DNA of 25,718 nucleotides, from contig DYKL01000006.1 in the NCBI GenBank assembly GCA_020722645.1, positions 5,827 to 31,544 of the forward strand, given 5' to 3'. The position numbers and the translations under genes were made by a program. Positions 17,001-23,892 of the stretch are shown in pieces; the first letter of the stretch is position 1; every line of letters starts with the position of its first letter. The notes under the pieces are model-generated. The model did not search any database and was not told where the DNA came from. It saw nothing but the letters and a program-made list of their open reading frames with translations. Source of the DNA: Acetofilamentum sp. GTDB lineage: Bacteria; Bacteroidota; Bacteroidia; Bacteroidales; JAFGUD01.

Positions 17001-18789
17001 TGTCGTAATTGTTTTTGTACAAAAAATTTTGCAGTAATTTTCTTTTTCCGAGCAAAGTCTCTTGCGTGTTCTGAAATTTTTGTTTTAATCTTTCTTCGTT
17101 GAGATAATTACCAATGAATTTTTTACTTTTGATTCTGTTGATATAATCAGAAATAAGAGACGCAAGGTTGTTTATTAAATCGCGTTCTTCTTTCAAAAAA
17201 GGTCCTTCGTCAATAAAAGGAAATTCTTTATCATAAAAAACTTCGATAATTCCGTTTTTATCTTCTATTGTAGAAAATTCCTGCTTTTGCCTCCATTTTG
17301 TAATTACGAAATTGTTACTTCTGTATTCTTTGTCATCATATTTTATTCTGGCACAGGTATTTTCAGGATACTGCCATGCATTAGGAAGAATCAGCACAAT
17401 TTGACGCAAAACGGTATTCAGGTCAGATTCTCCTTTCAGTATTTCGTTTGTTTTGTTAATACAAGATAATTCTTTTAAACGTTCTGTTTTTTCTGCAAGC
17501 AGTTTCTGAATATTTGAGTGGGTTTTGGTAACTTCTTCGTAACCTTCAATTACGTTTAAATATGCCGTAATTAGTGAAGATAAATTGTTTATTAAATCTT
17601 TTTCTTCTTTTAAAAACGGACCTATATCCTTAGCCGGTAATTCTTTACGATAAAAAATCTGAATTTTGCCCTCAGTATTATAAATTGTCTTAAAATCTTG
17701 CTCCAATAACCATTGAGAATCAGTAAAATCGTCGCTTGTAAATTCTTTATTCTTGTATGTGATTCTTGAACAGCTAAATTCAGGATATTTTAGAGCATTG
17801 GGGATTATTTTTGCAATTTCAGCTAAATTTTCTTCGTAAGATTTGTCAGTTTTTAAAATTTCATTAGTTTTATTGATACATTCCAGTTCCTTTTTTCTCT
17901 CAATGTTATCAGATGCAATTTTTTGAACAACATCTTTTGAAGTTGAAACATTACTTGTGCTTTTTACGATGTTAATAAAACCGGAAATTAAATTAGCAAG
18001 ATTTTTGAGTAATTGTATTTCGTTTTCGTAATATGCTTCATCTTTTTCAGGAAAGCCTTTTAAATAAATAAATTCTACAATTCCAAGACCTCCTTCAATA
18101 GTATTAAAATTTTCTTTCAGTACTTTTTGAATTTGTGAACCGAAATCTTTATCAGTGCTCAGATATATTTTATTGTCAAAAGTAATTTTGGCAACTGCAT
18201 AATCTGGATATTGCCACGCTTTGGGAAGCGATGAACATATTTTTTCCAATGAATCTTCAATTGATTTTGATGAAACTAAAAGTAAACTTGTTTGATCTAT
18301 AAAATAAGCTTCTTTCAATTCTTTGTTGGTTCTGTCAATAAATGAATCAGTTGTATTATCAGAAAAATTATTGTTTAACAACAAACTGTTTAAATATCCG
18401 CTTAACAAAGTCGAAATATTTTCCAGCAATTCTCTTTCTGAATTTAAAAAAGGTCCTTCTTCCTTTTTCTCAAATTCTTTTGTGTAAAAAACATCTATTA
18501 CACCGTGTCTGAAATCATTTGTTTCAAATGTCTCTTTCAAAATCCACTTTGTTTCTTTAAAATTCTTTGTAACAAAAACTTTATCGTTAAATTTTATTCT
18601 TGCAATTGCATCGTTGTGATGTATAAAGGCATTGGGCAAAATATAAGCTATTTTTTGTAAAGTTTCTTCAAAATTTTTCGAACTTTTGATAAGTTTAGCA
18701 ACGTTATTTATACATGCTAATTGTTTAAAATGAATTTGATTTTCATTTAATATATCGTCAAAAATCAACTTACGGCTTTTTTTCTCCAT
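14071..18789 (-). CDS. Four-GAF-like sensor / receiver / PEP-synthase-type ATP-binding fusion protein
   Basis: Predicted 1572-residue cytosolic protein with no membrane segment. Four tandem sensor repeats of about 138 residues (about 20-137, 157-274, 297-415, 435-553) share a CINKTNEIL-like helix, an LPNAWQYPE-like motif (51, 188, 329, 468), an ARI strand and a DEGPFLKEERDLI-like end; this GAF-like module is common in front of histidine kinases. A degenerate receiver-like domain (about 605-735) precedes a better receiver (about 754-895) with acidic Glu761/Asp762, phosphoacceptor candidate Asp833 and Lys886. Residues about 1010-1390 form the PPDK/PEP-synthase ATP-grasp domain, with GGKGRGLAF, VRSSGLFEDS (Arg1115), EIEFA and LLQIKPL. 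The phosphohistidine and PEP-binding domains of PEP synthase are absent; instead a C-terminal region (about 1400-1572) carries GPGRWGTRD and SGSHFFHN. A shorter form of about 980 residues is widespread in Bacteroidota and often labelled pyruvate phosphate dikinase. It is probably a signalling enzyme, not a PEP synthase; the reaction is unknown. Confidence 0.85.
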   Translation of the reverse strand: MEKKSRKLIFDDILNENQIHFKQLACINNVAKLIKSSKNFEETLQKIAYILPNAFIHHNDAIARIKFNDKVFVTKNFKETKWILKETFETNDFRHGVIDVFYTKEFEKKEEGPFLNSERELLENISTLLSGYLNSLLLNNNFSDNTTDSFIDRTNKELKEAYFIDQTSLLLVSSKSIEDSLEKICSSLPKAWQYPDYAVAKITFDNKIYLSTDKDFGSQIQKVLKENFNTIEGGLGIVEFIYLKGFPEKDEAYYENEIQLLKNLANLISGFINIVKSTSNVSTSKDVVQKIASDNIERKKELECINKTNEILKTDKSYEENLAEIAKIIPNALKYPEFSCSRITYKNKEFTSDDFTDSQWLLEQDFKTIYNTEGKIQIFYRKELPAKDIGPFLKEEKDLINNLSSLITAYLNVIEGYEEVTKTHSNIQKLLAEKTERLKELSCINKTNEILKGESDLNTVLRQIVLILPNAWQYPENTCARIKYDDKEYRSNNFVITKWRQKQEFSTIEDKNGIIEVFYDKEFPFIDEGPFLKEERDLINNLASLISDYINRIKSKKFIGNYLNEERLKQKFQNTQETLLGKRKLLQNFLYKNNYDRDIFHDLMPFKVKEILLIANLYDAYSIEREGKFSDYILGDYYKLNLTSVPRITGVSSFEEAFEKLYSKHYDLVIIMVGMDKKMPVTISRQIKEEFNYIPIFLLLNNNTDISTFEQIKKSEYNIDNFFVWNGDSRIFFTMVKLLEDSVNLANDTKIGLSRIILLIEDSSKYYSRYLPLLYRSVMEQTRRIIEDVSTADELYKVLRLRVRPKIILASNFEEAKTIFDEYNEYLLSVISDVKFYKNDTLTEDAGFQFAAYVKQKNPDLPVVIQSSDIENKKRADAINCSFIYKNSETLALDIKERIKYNMGFGDFIYKDETGKEIGVTAKDLTEFEERLKTIPAESLRYHAIRNHFSLWLTARGEIDVARAIAPKQEKDFKNLEDLRIYLIEAVKQQKYEKNKGKIIDFVETEIMDESNIIALSSGALGGKGRGLAFVHTLIYSFGISKYYPEINIKAPRTFIIGTDEYDLFLENNNLHDIVFNCQDYEVLKKEFVKSKLSDELKNRLRSVLTKLDKPIAVRSSGLFEDSLMQPFAGIFETYLLPNNNPNIEIRLEQLLTAIKLVYSSVFSDKARAYISAINYKIEEEKMAIVLQEVVGNKFDKYFYPHMSGVAQSYNYYPFSHIEPEDGFAVLALGLGCYVVEGEKAYRFCPKYPTIENFTMKDLIDNSQVHFYAVDLDPNKKLNLIESEDAGLKKLDIYDAEKHKTLTHLASVYNPDNLTISPGIDKQGPRIVNFANILKYNYIPLAETIQTTLDIVKEAMGSPVEIEFAVDLNKDKDFKASFYLLQIKPLIGNVQDYNIDFDKIDKEKIIIYTEKGMGNGKIDDLSDIIFVNKDSFDKTQTTLIAKQIADINEKLVAEGRKYILLGPGRWGTRDRWIGIPVTWPQISNAKIIIETSLEGYPLDASSGSHFFHNVISMNVGYFSLQHDNKIDILSWDILNNQSIVQKTEYVKHVRFEKPLTVRMDGKKRISVITWNE

Positions 18790-18984
18790 ATTTTAAATTA
18801 TTGGATTTTTAAAGAAAGTTTTTTATTTTCGGGTTGAAAATAATGTTTTTTTTAGAAAAAATAATATTTTTGGAAATAATTTTTTTTTGAAAGACAAAAA
18901 TATTTAAACAATAAATTATTTTTCCTTAAAAAAAAGACAAAAAATAATATTTTTCGATTAAAATTAAACTTTAAAATTTATAAT
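18790..18984. promoter_or_regulatory. Divergent AT-rich promoter region
   Basis: The 195-bp gap separates the giant minus-strand gene from the plus-strand barrel gene. TATTTTTG occurs at 18865-18872 on the plus strand and at 18895-18902 on the minus strand, both fitting TAnnTTTG. They would give long leaders of about 100 nt and would overlap face to face. No matching -33 elements are clear and the region is so AT-rich that chance matches are likely. Confidence 0.3.
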
Positions 18985-19785
18985 ATGAAAATATTTGCAT
19001 TTACATTAATGATAATTTTGTTTTCATTATCATTATACACACAAGAGACTGAAAAAGAGAGCGATTTCGGTATAGATTTAGGGGCTGACTTTATGAGTCG
19101 ATATATCTGGCGTGGTTCTCAATATGGTGGTGACTTACCGAGTTTACAACCCTGGACTAATTTGAGCTATAAAAATATAGAATTAGGCTTATGGGGGGCA
19201 TATTCGCTTAATTTTTCCAACGTTTATCAGGAATTTGACACGTTTTTAAGCTATACATTTATAAAAGATATGTTTACGATACTTATGACAGATTATTATT
19301 TCCCGAGTTTTTATGCAGATTATAATTATTTGGACTATACTGCTGATTCAACAGGTCATATACTAGAAGCAACATTTAATTTTAACGGTACAGAAAAAAT
19401 TCCGATATCTATACTTGGCGCTGTAAATTTTTATGGTGCAGATGCATTCAGATTAGAATCAAATCCCTCAAATTCAATGTTCAATCAAAAAATTGGCATA
19501 CAATATTCAACTTATTTGGAATTGGGCTATTCAGCTACAATTAAAGACTTTGAATTATATGCTTTTGTAGGTGGAACAATCAATAAATTAAAAGAAGAAA
19601 ATACATCAACAGGTTTTATCGGAGAAGAAGGATTCTACGGAACAGGTCCGGGGATAGTAAATACAGGATTTAATCTAACAAAAGAAATTGATATAACACC
19701 ATCGTTTTCATTGCCGGTTCAATCTTCGCTGATTTTAAATCCACAGTCTAAAAATATTTTCTTTGTTTTCGGACTTAGTATTTAA
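18985..19785 (+). CDS. TorF-like putative outer-membrane beta-barrel protein
   Basis: Predicted 266 residues. A signal peptide (MKIFAFTLMIILFSLSLYTQ) precedes a short acidic linker and then alternating strands, starting with DLGADFMSRYIWRGSQYG and SLQPW. The VSxYIWRG..q..PSLQP opening is the signature I associate with the TorF/Gcw_chp group of putative porins. The chain ends in FVFGLSI, consistent with a barrel whose last strand is recognised by the BAM machinery. Repeated aromatic-rich strands such as YTFIKDMFTILMTDYYFPSF support a barrel. Its substrate is unknown. It is divergent from the giant sensor protein, so shared regulation is possible but unproven. The next gene has its own -7 box. 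Confidence 0.8.
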   Translation: MKIFAFTLMIILFSLSLYTQETEKESDFGIDLGADFMSRYIWRGSQYGGDLPSLQPWTNLSYKNIELGLWGAYSLNFSNVYQEFDTFLSYTFIKDMFTILMTDYYFPSFYADYNYLDYTADSTGHILEATFNFNGTEKIPISILGAVNFYGADAFRLESNPSNSMFNQKIGIQYSTYLELGYSATIKDFELYAFVGGTINKLKEENTSTGFIGEEGFYGTGPGIVNTGFNLTKEIDITPSFSLPVQSSLILNPQSKNIFFVFGLSI

Positions 19786-19831
19786 AAAAAGATATTTGTC
19801 AAAAAAATTTTTCGTTTTAAAAAAAGAATTT

Positions 19832-19839
19832 TATATTTG
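19832..19839 (+). promoter_or_regulatory. -7 box for the YbjN-like gene
   Basis: TATATTTG matches TAnnTTTG, with TTTTTCG ending at 19814, 17 nt upstream, as a poor -33. The inferred leader before the ATG at 19870 is about 25 nt. Confidence 0.45.
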
Positions 19840-19869
19840 AAAAAATTAAAAAACTAAAAATTTAAAAGT

Positions 19870-20262
19870 ATGGAAAATTATTTCAAAAAAGTAAGAGAAT
19901 ACATCCTCGATTTAGAACTCACTATTGTAAGTGAAGACGAAACAAAACAAGTACTTGTTGTTTCAAAAGAAGAAGATGGCGTTGCTAATATGGTTATTGC
20001 AGTTGCTGATCCATTGGTAATTATTGAACAGGCTTTATTTACTATAAATACAGAAAACTCAGATATTTTTAAAAAATTACTAATGAAAAACAGAGATATT
20101 ATTCACGGTGCAATGGTTCTTGATGACGAAGGTAAAACTGTCATTTTCAGGGATACACTTGAAATTAGCACGCTTGACAAAAACGAACTTGAAGCTACTG
20201 TTGAATCACTTTCTTTTCTTTTAAGTGAATTTGGCGATGAAATTTTAGGCTTTGTCAAATAA
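19870..20262 (+). CDS. YbjN / type III secretion chaperone-like small protein
   Basis: Predicted 130-residue soluble acidic protein without signal peptide or membrane segment. The pattern of an N-terminal helix (MENYFKKVREYILDLEL), several strands (QVLVVSKEEDG, NMVIAVADPLVII), a central helix (SDIFKKLLMKNRDI), two strands with a turn (GAMVLDDEGKTVIFRDTLEI) and a C-terminal helix (NELEATVESLSFLLSEFG) is that of the CesT/YbjN-like fold. Automated annotation often names such proteins molecular chaperone Tir, without evidence for type III secretion. Homologues I recall often lie beside a pspA-like gene; none is present here. It has its own -7 box and a strong terminator, so it appears monocistronic. 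Its function is not established. Confidence 0.75.
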   Translation: MENYFKKVREYILDLELTIVSEDETKQVLVVSKEEDGVANMVIAVADPLVIIEQALFTINTENSDIFKKLLMKNRDIIHGAMVLDDEGKTVIFRDTLEISTLDKNELEATVESLSFLLSEFGDEILGFVK

Positions 20263-20281
20263 ATAATATAAGTTGACAACG

Positions 20282-20309
20282 AAAAAAAGCCACGTATTGT
20301 GGCTTTTTT
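20282..20309 (+). terminator. Intrinsic terminator after the YbjN-like gene
   Basis: A7 then GCCAC (20289-20293), loop GTATT, GTGGC (20299-20303), then T6. The flanking A and T runs extend the stem and make it able to work in both directions. It lies 20 nt past the stop codon. Confidence 0.92.
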
Positions 20310-20615
20310 AATAAATAGAGCTAGTTCATAAAGTTCATTAAGTTGAAAGTTCATAAAGTATTAGCATTTCAATAGGTTTAAACCAATATCAATAATTCAA
20401 TGTAGTTTAGTTAAAAAGTGAATAAAATGTGTTTATTTTCTGTTTTCGGTGCCCCCACTGAAAACTTGTCTTTCAATTCATTGAAAAGCTAACTAAGTAA
20501 ACGACATTGGTAAATAATTTGTAAGTTATTGAGAGGTTATTTATCGACAAACTCAATAGATAATTGCAGGGCAGGCAAACAAAATCGACTTCGCTCGATC
20601 GAAAGTATAAAAAAG
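20310..20615. other. About 300 bp without a gene: repeats and a C4-loop hairpin
   Basis: AGTTCATAAAGT occurs twice (20323-20334, 20348-20359) around a related copy. GTTTTCGGTG (20442-20451) pairs with CACTGAAAAC (20456-20465) over ten positions with one G-T, closed by a CCCC loop. CAGGGCAGGC at 20567-20576 matches the core of the dispersed 22-bp repeat, and TCGACTTCGCTCGATCGAAAG (20586 onward) is a small dyad of the kind scattered in Bacteroidota intergenic DNA. A frame open from 20529 crosses these repeats and is not credible as coding. Confidence 0.7.
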
Positions 20616-21176
20616 ATGTTTGATTTTTTAATAGAATTAGATACAAAATTTTTTATTGCAATTAATTCGCTGAATTCTCCTTTTTTTGACAAAATAATGC
20701 ACACCATTAGTGGTCAAATTATTTGGATTCCTTATTTTGTGACTATTATTTATCTTTTTTTTAAAAAGAAAAATTTTAAATTAGTAGTATTTGGAATAAT
20801 ATTTATTATTATTGCAGTTGGTTTGGCAGATTTTACATCAGTTCACGCTTTTAAAGAAGTTTTTAGACGATACAGACCTTGTCATAACGAGGCACTTAAA
20901 GATATTGTACATTTGGTAAAAAATCATTGCGGTGGTAAATACGGTTTCGTTTCGTCTCATTCTGCCAATTTTTTTTCTTTAGCAACATTTTCAAGTTTAT
21001 TTATCAAAAATAAAATTTTTACTTTATTTGCATTTTTATTTGCTGTAATTGTTGCATACAGCAGAATTTATCTCGGAGTTCATTATCCGGGAGATGTTTT
21101 AGGAGGAGCAATACTTGGAATTTTTATAGGCACATTTGTGTTTTATGTTTTCAAAAAAATATTCAAACTGAAATAA
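20616..21176 (+). CDS. PAP2 family membrane phosphatase
   Basis: Predicted 186-residue inner-membrane phosphatase with about five hydrophobic segments. The three PAP2 signature motifs are present: Lys80-x6-Arg87-Pro88 in KEVFRRYRP, GFVSSHSAN with Ser114 and His115 (the SSH form replacing the classical PSGH), and SRIYLGVHYPGD with Arg150, nucleophile His156 and Asp160. Such enzymes remove phosphate from lipid phosphates, including undecaprenyl pyrophosphate and phosphatidylglycerol phosphate; which one applies cannot be told from sequence. The ATG at 20616 was chosen because the family starts about there (MFDFLIELDTKFF) and the upstream in-frame extension runs through repeats. GlmM, a cell-wall precursor enzyme, follows 63 nt downstream on the same strand, a suggestive but weak link to carrier-lipid recycling. 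Confidence 0.92.
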   Translation: MFDFLIELDTKFFIAINSLNSPFFDKIMHTISGQIIWIPYFVTIIYLFFKKKNFKLVVFGIIFIIIAVGLADFTSVHAFKEVFRRYRPCHNEALKDIVHLVKNHCGGKYGFVSSHSANFFSLATFSSLFIKNKIFTLFAFLFAVIVAYSRIYLGVHYPGDVLGGAILGIFIGTFVFYVFKKIFKLK

Positions 21177-21239
21177 AGCAACTCTTTTGATGTTTTTTTA
21201 ATGCTCCATTAAAATATGAATCTTTAATATAAAAAATTT

Positions 21240-22616
21240 ATGCCGGTAATTACATCAATATCAGGTATCAGAGGCACTATTGGCGGCTCTTTGAGTGACA
21301 GTTTAAACCCTCTTGAAATTGTAAAATTCACATCTGCATTTGGCAGTCTGATTCTGTCAAAAAACACTAAACAAACAAAACCTAAAGTTGTAATCGGCAG
21401 AGATGCTCGAATTTCTGGCGAAATGGTTGAATTATTAGTTAACGGAACTCTTCTGGCTATGGGAATTGATATTATAAACATAGGCTTGGCAACTACTCCC
21501 ACTACCGAATTAGCTGTAATATATGAACAGGCAGACGGAGGAATTATTTTAACCGCAAGCCATAACCCAAAAAACTGGAACGCTTTAAAATTATTAAACA
21601 GCAAAGGCGAATTTCTGAGCCAAAAAGATGGCGAATTTGTTTTTAATCTTGCAAAAAATCCTGAAATATTAAACTATGCACAAGTTGAAAACATCGGTGA
21701 AATTATTTATGATTCCGAATATGTTTATAAACATATTGATTTAATAAAGGCAATACCATTAGTTGACATAGAAGCTATAAAACAGGCAAAATTTAAAGTT
21801 GCTATTGATTGTATAAATTCAGTCGGAGCTATTGCAGTACCATTACTGCTCAAACAACTCGGAGTGTCTGAAATTTACGAATTAAATTGTATTCCAAACG
21901 GAAATTTCGCACATAACCCGGAACCGTTACCTGAAAATTTGACAGAAATATCTGAAATGGTAAAACAAAAAGGTGCTGACGTTGGTTTTGTAGTTGACCC
22001 TGACGTGGACAGACTTGCAATTATTAACGAAGATGGAACTTTCTTTGGCGAAGAATATACATTGGTGGCAGTTGCAGATTATGTTTTGAGCTACACTAAA
22101 GGCAACACTGTTTCAAATTTATCATCATCAAGAGCTTTGGCTGATGTAACTAAAAAATATAAAGGTTCACATTTTTCTGCTGCTGTCGGAGAACTAAATG
22201 TTGTGGAAAAAATGAAAGAAGTTTCTGCTGTAATTGGCGGAGAGGGAAACGGAGGTGTCATTTATCCCCCACTCCACTACGGACGGAATGCTTTAATAGG
22301 CATAGCTCTTTTTTTGTCTCATCTTGCAAAATCAAAACTAAAAACATCTGAACTCAGACAAAAATACCCTGATTACAAAATCATTAAACTCAAAAAAAAC
22401 ATAGAAGGTTTAGATGTTGATAAATTACTTAACAAAATTGCTTTGGAATTTTCTGATTACAAGCCAATTACGATTGATGGAGTAAAAATTGACTTTGAAA
22501 CAGGTTGGGTTCATATCCGTAAATCAAACACAGAACCAATTATCAGAATATATGCAGAAGCTTTAACAGAAGCCGAAGCAAAAAAATTGGCTGACTTAGT
22601 TACTTCAAAAATATAA
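21240..22616 (+). CDS. glmM: Phosphoglucosamine mutase / phosphohexomutase
   Basis: Predicted 458-residue cytosolic enzyme of the alpha-D-phosphohexomutase family. In Bacteroidota the close relatives with this opening (MPVITSISGIRGTIGG) act as GlmM, converting glucosamine-6-phosphate to glucosamine-1-phosphate for peptidoglycan and LPS. The phosphoserine loop is TASHNPKNWNALK with Ser107, the magnesium site is DPDVDR (Asp253, Asp255, Asp257), the sugar-binding loop is GGEGNGG, and the C-terminal phosphate-binding loop is RKSNTEPIIR. All four domains are present at normal length. Phosphomannomutase activity cannot be excluded from sequence. The next gene, a lipoprotein, starts 27 nt later and may be co-transcribed. 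Confidence 0.94.
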   Translation: MPVITSISGIRGTIGGSLSDSLNPLEIVKFTSAFGSLILSKNTKQTKPKVVIGRDARISGEMVELLVNGTLLAMGIDIINIGLATTPTTELAVIYEQADGGIILTASHNPKNWNALKLLNSKGEFLSQKDGEFVFNLAKNPEILNYAQVENIGEIIYDSEYVYKHIDLIKAIPLVDIEAIKQAKFKVAIDCINSVGAIAVPLLLKQLGVSEIYELNCIPNGNFAHNPEPLPENLTEISEMVKQKGADVGFVVDPDVDRLAIINEDGTFFGEEYTLVAVADYVLSYTKGNTVSNLSSSRALADVTKKYKGSHFSAAVGELNVVEKMKEVSAVIGGEGNGGVIYPPLHYGRNALIGIALFLSHLAKSKLKTSELRQKYPDYKIIKLKKNIEGLDVDKLLNKIALEFSDYKPITIDGVKIDFETGWVHIRKSNTEPIIRIYAEALTEAEAKKLADLVTSKI

Positions 22617-22643
22617 TATTTTTTTATCACATTATACATAAAT

Positions 22644-23180
22644 ATGAAAAATCATAAAATATATATAGTAATTTTTTTGTTTTCGATAATAACATCTTGT
22701 TATGAACAACAAAAATATCCGCCCGAACCAAGAATTGATTTTAGGATGATAGTTGTTGAAGACACTATAAATCCAGATTTAGGCAACAAAGAATTTATTC
22801 ATTCTATATATTTTAAGATAATTGACGGAGATAATAATTTTGGTGTTGATACAACTGAAGAATATTATGATGATTCTTTGTACAAAGAAAATATTTTTAT
22901 TGATATATATTATCAGGAAAACGGAAATATATACCCATTCCCAATATCCTTTGATGCAAACGGATTAGTGCCTGCTGTTCCGCCTGTTGGATTAAATGAT
23001 TATTTTAAAGCTTTAATAATATATGATATAACTATTACTATTCCGTACACTTTTCCGGTAAGATATGAATTTTACGTTATTGACAGAGATTTCAACAAAA
23101 GTAATGTTCAGGTTACACCTTGGATTTATCCTGATTTTACAGGTGTAATCACTGACACCAACAATCTGATAATTGATTAA
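22644..23180 (+). CDS. Lipoprotein of unknown function
   Basis: Predicted 178 residues with a clear lipoprotein signal, ending IITS-C19. After cleavage the chain begins YEQQKYPPEPRIDFRMI, followed by strands and a DGDNNFGVDTTEE segment; small Bacteroidota lipoproteins with a PPEPxIxF start and a DGDGDIG-like acidic loop form a recurrent but uncharacterised group. The acidic loop could bind calcium; that is inference. The C-terminal half has paired strands (PVRYEFYVIDRDFNKSNV) suggesting an Ig-like beta sandwich. It sits between glmM and the cysteine-rich protein gene, only 10 nt from the latter, so these two are likely one operon. Confidence 0.85.
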   Translation: MKNHKIYIVIFLFSIITSCYEQQKYPPEPRIDFRMIVVEDTINPDLGNKEFIHSIYFKIIDGDNNFGVDTTEEYYDDSLYKENIFIDIYYQENGNIYPFPISFDANGLVPAVPPVGLNDYFKALIIYDITITIPYTFPVRYEFYVIDRDFNKSNVQVTPWIYPDFTGVITDTNNLIID

Positions 23181-23190
23181 ATCCTAATTT

Positions 23191-23787
23191 ATGTTATATC
23201 TAATTATTGCTATTTTGCTTACAATAAGTTTAATTTTTGGAGTTGGTTGTACTACAAAAACAAATAACTCAAAAACAGAACAAATTATAAACCTCGACTC
23301 AACAACTATGTACGATAAAGAACACATTGAAAAAATGCTAAAAGCATTGTCGGTTTCAGAGCCACAAATTACAAATTCGATTGGTGCTATGTGCTATTCA
23401 CCGGTTATGAAAGCTTCAAGTGCTGAATATATTTGTCCTGTATGCGGAGAAAAAACAATTTATTCTTATGAACACGCCGACTTTATATTAAACGAATTAC
23501 CCTACATAAAAAGCAGTATTAAATCAATCACAAAAATTGACTGCAAATTAGACGAAATTCAATTTTGCAAAAACTGCTCTCCTAATATTGAAAATCCTGA
23601 ATTATGTTTAACTGTAAATATTGATGGTTTAACTGAACATATAAGTTGCAATATTACATTTTCAGATATTATTCTGTTACAAGAATTTCTCAACGGAAGT
23701 CAAATTCATAAAGATGGTTATGATGCCGAAACCCCCTTAAAAAATCATTTGTATAGAATTGAAGAATTATTAGGTATAAAATTATAA
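23191..23787 (+). CDS. Membrane-anchored eight-cysteine zinc-ribbon-like protein
   Basis: Predicted 198 residues; I recognise the pattern but no named function. The first 20 residues are hydrophobic and end IFGVG-C20, which could be a lipobox, but there is no basic residue near the start and the -3 residue is Gly, so an uncleaved anchor is possible. After a short linker come IGAMCY (Cys68), YICPVCGEKT (Cys82, Cys85), a charged helix, DCKLDE (Cys118), FCKNCSP (Cys126, Cys129), ENPELC (Cys139) and Cys153, then a helix and the ending PLKNHLYRIEELLG. The two CxxC pairs suggest a zinc ribbon or other metal site. All eight of these cysteines recur in the next gene, so they are one duplicated pair. 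Export would place a zinc-ribbon-type protein outside the cytoplasm, which is unusual. Confidence 0.82.
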   Translation: MLYLIIAILLTISLIFGVGCTTKTNNSKTEQIINLDSTTMYDKEHIEKMLKALSVSEPQITNSIGAMCYSPVMKASSAEYICPVCGEKTIYSYEHADFILNELPYIKSSIKSITKIDCKLDEIQFCKNCSPNIENPELCLTVNIDGLTEHISCNITFSDIILLQEFLNGSQIHKDGYDAETPLKNHLYRIEELLGIKL

Positions 23788-23796
23788 AAAAGATTT

Positions 23797-23892
23797 ATGT
23801 GGTATATTATTCTGATTATATTTCTTTTTGTAAGTTTAACAATTGGAGTTAGTTGTTAATCAAATAAATCTATAAAAAACAAAACCGAAATT
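23797..23892 (+). pseudogene. Leader of the second cysteine protein, cut off by a TAA after its Cys
   Basis: ATG at 23797 opens a 20-codon frame, MWYIILIIFLFVSLTIGVSC, that aligns with the paralogue's leader (MLYLIIAILLTISLIFGVGC) and ends in TAA at 23857-23859, directly after the lipobox-like Cys codon. Beyond the stop the same frame continues without interruption (SNKSIKNKTEI, resembling the paralogue's linker) into the downstream CDS. One base change in a sense codon would restore a 206-residue protein. A sequencing error is possible. Confidence 0.75.

Noticed and set aside
14071..18789. Annotation as PEP synthase or pyruvate phosphate dikinase
   Set aside because: Only the ATP-binding domain is present; the phosphohistidine and PEP/pyruvate domains needed for the reaction are absent.
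20529..20615. Longer start for the PAP2 protein
   Set aside because: The extra 29 codons are encoded by dispersed-repeat fragments and do not resemble the family's N-terminus.
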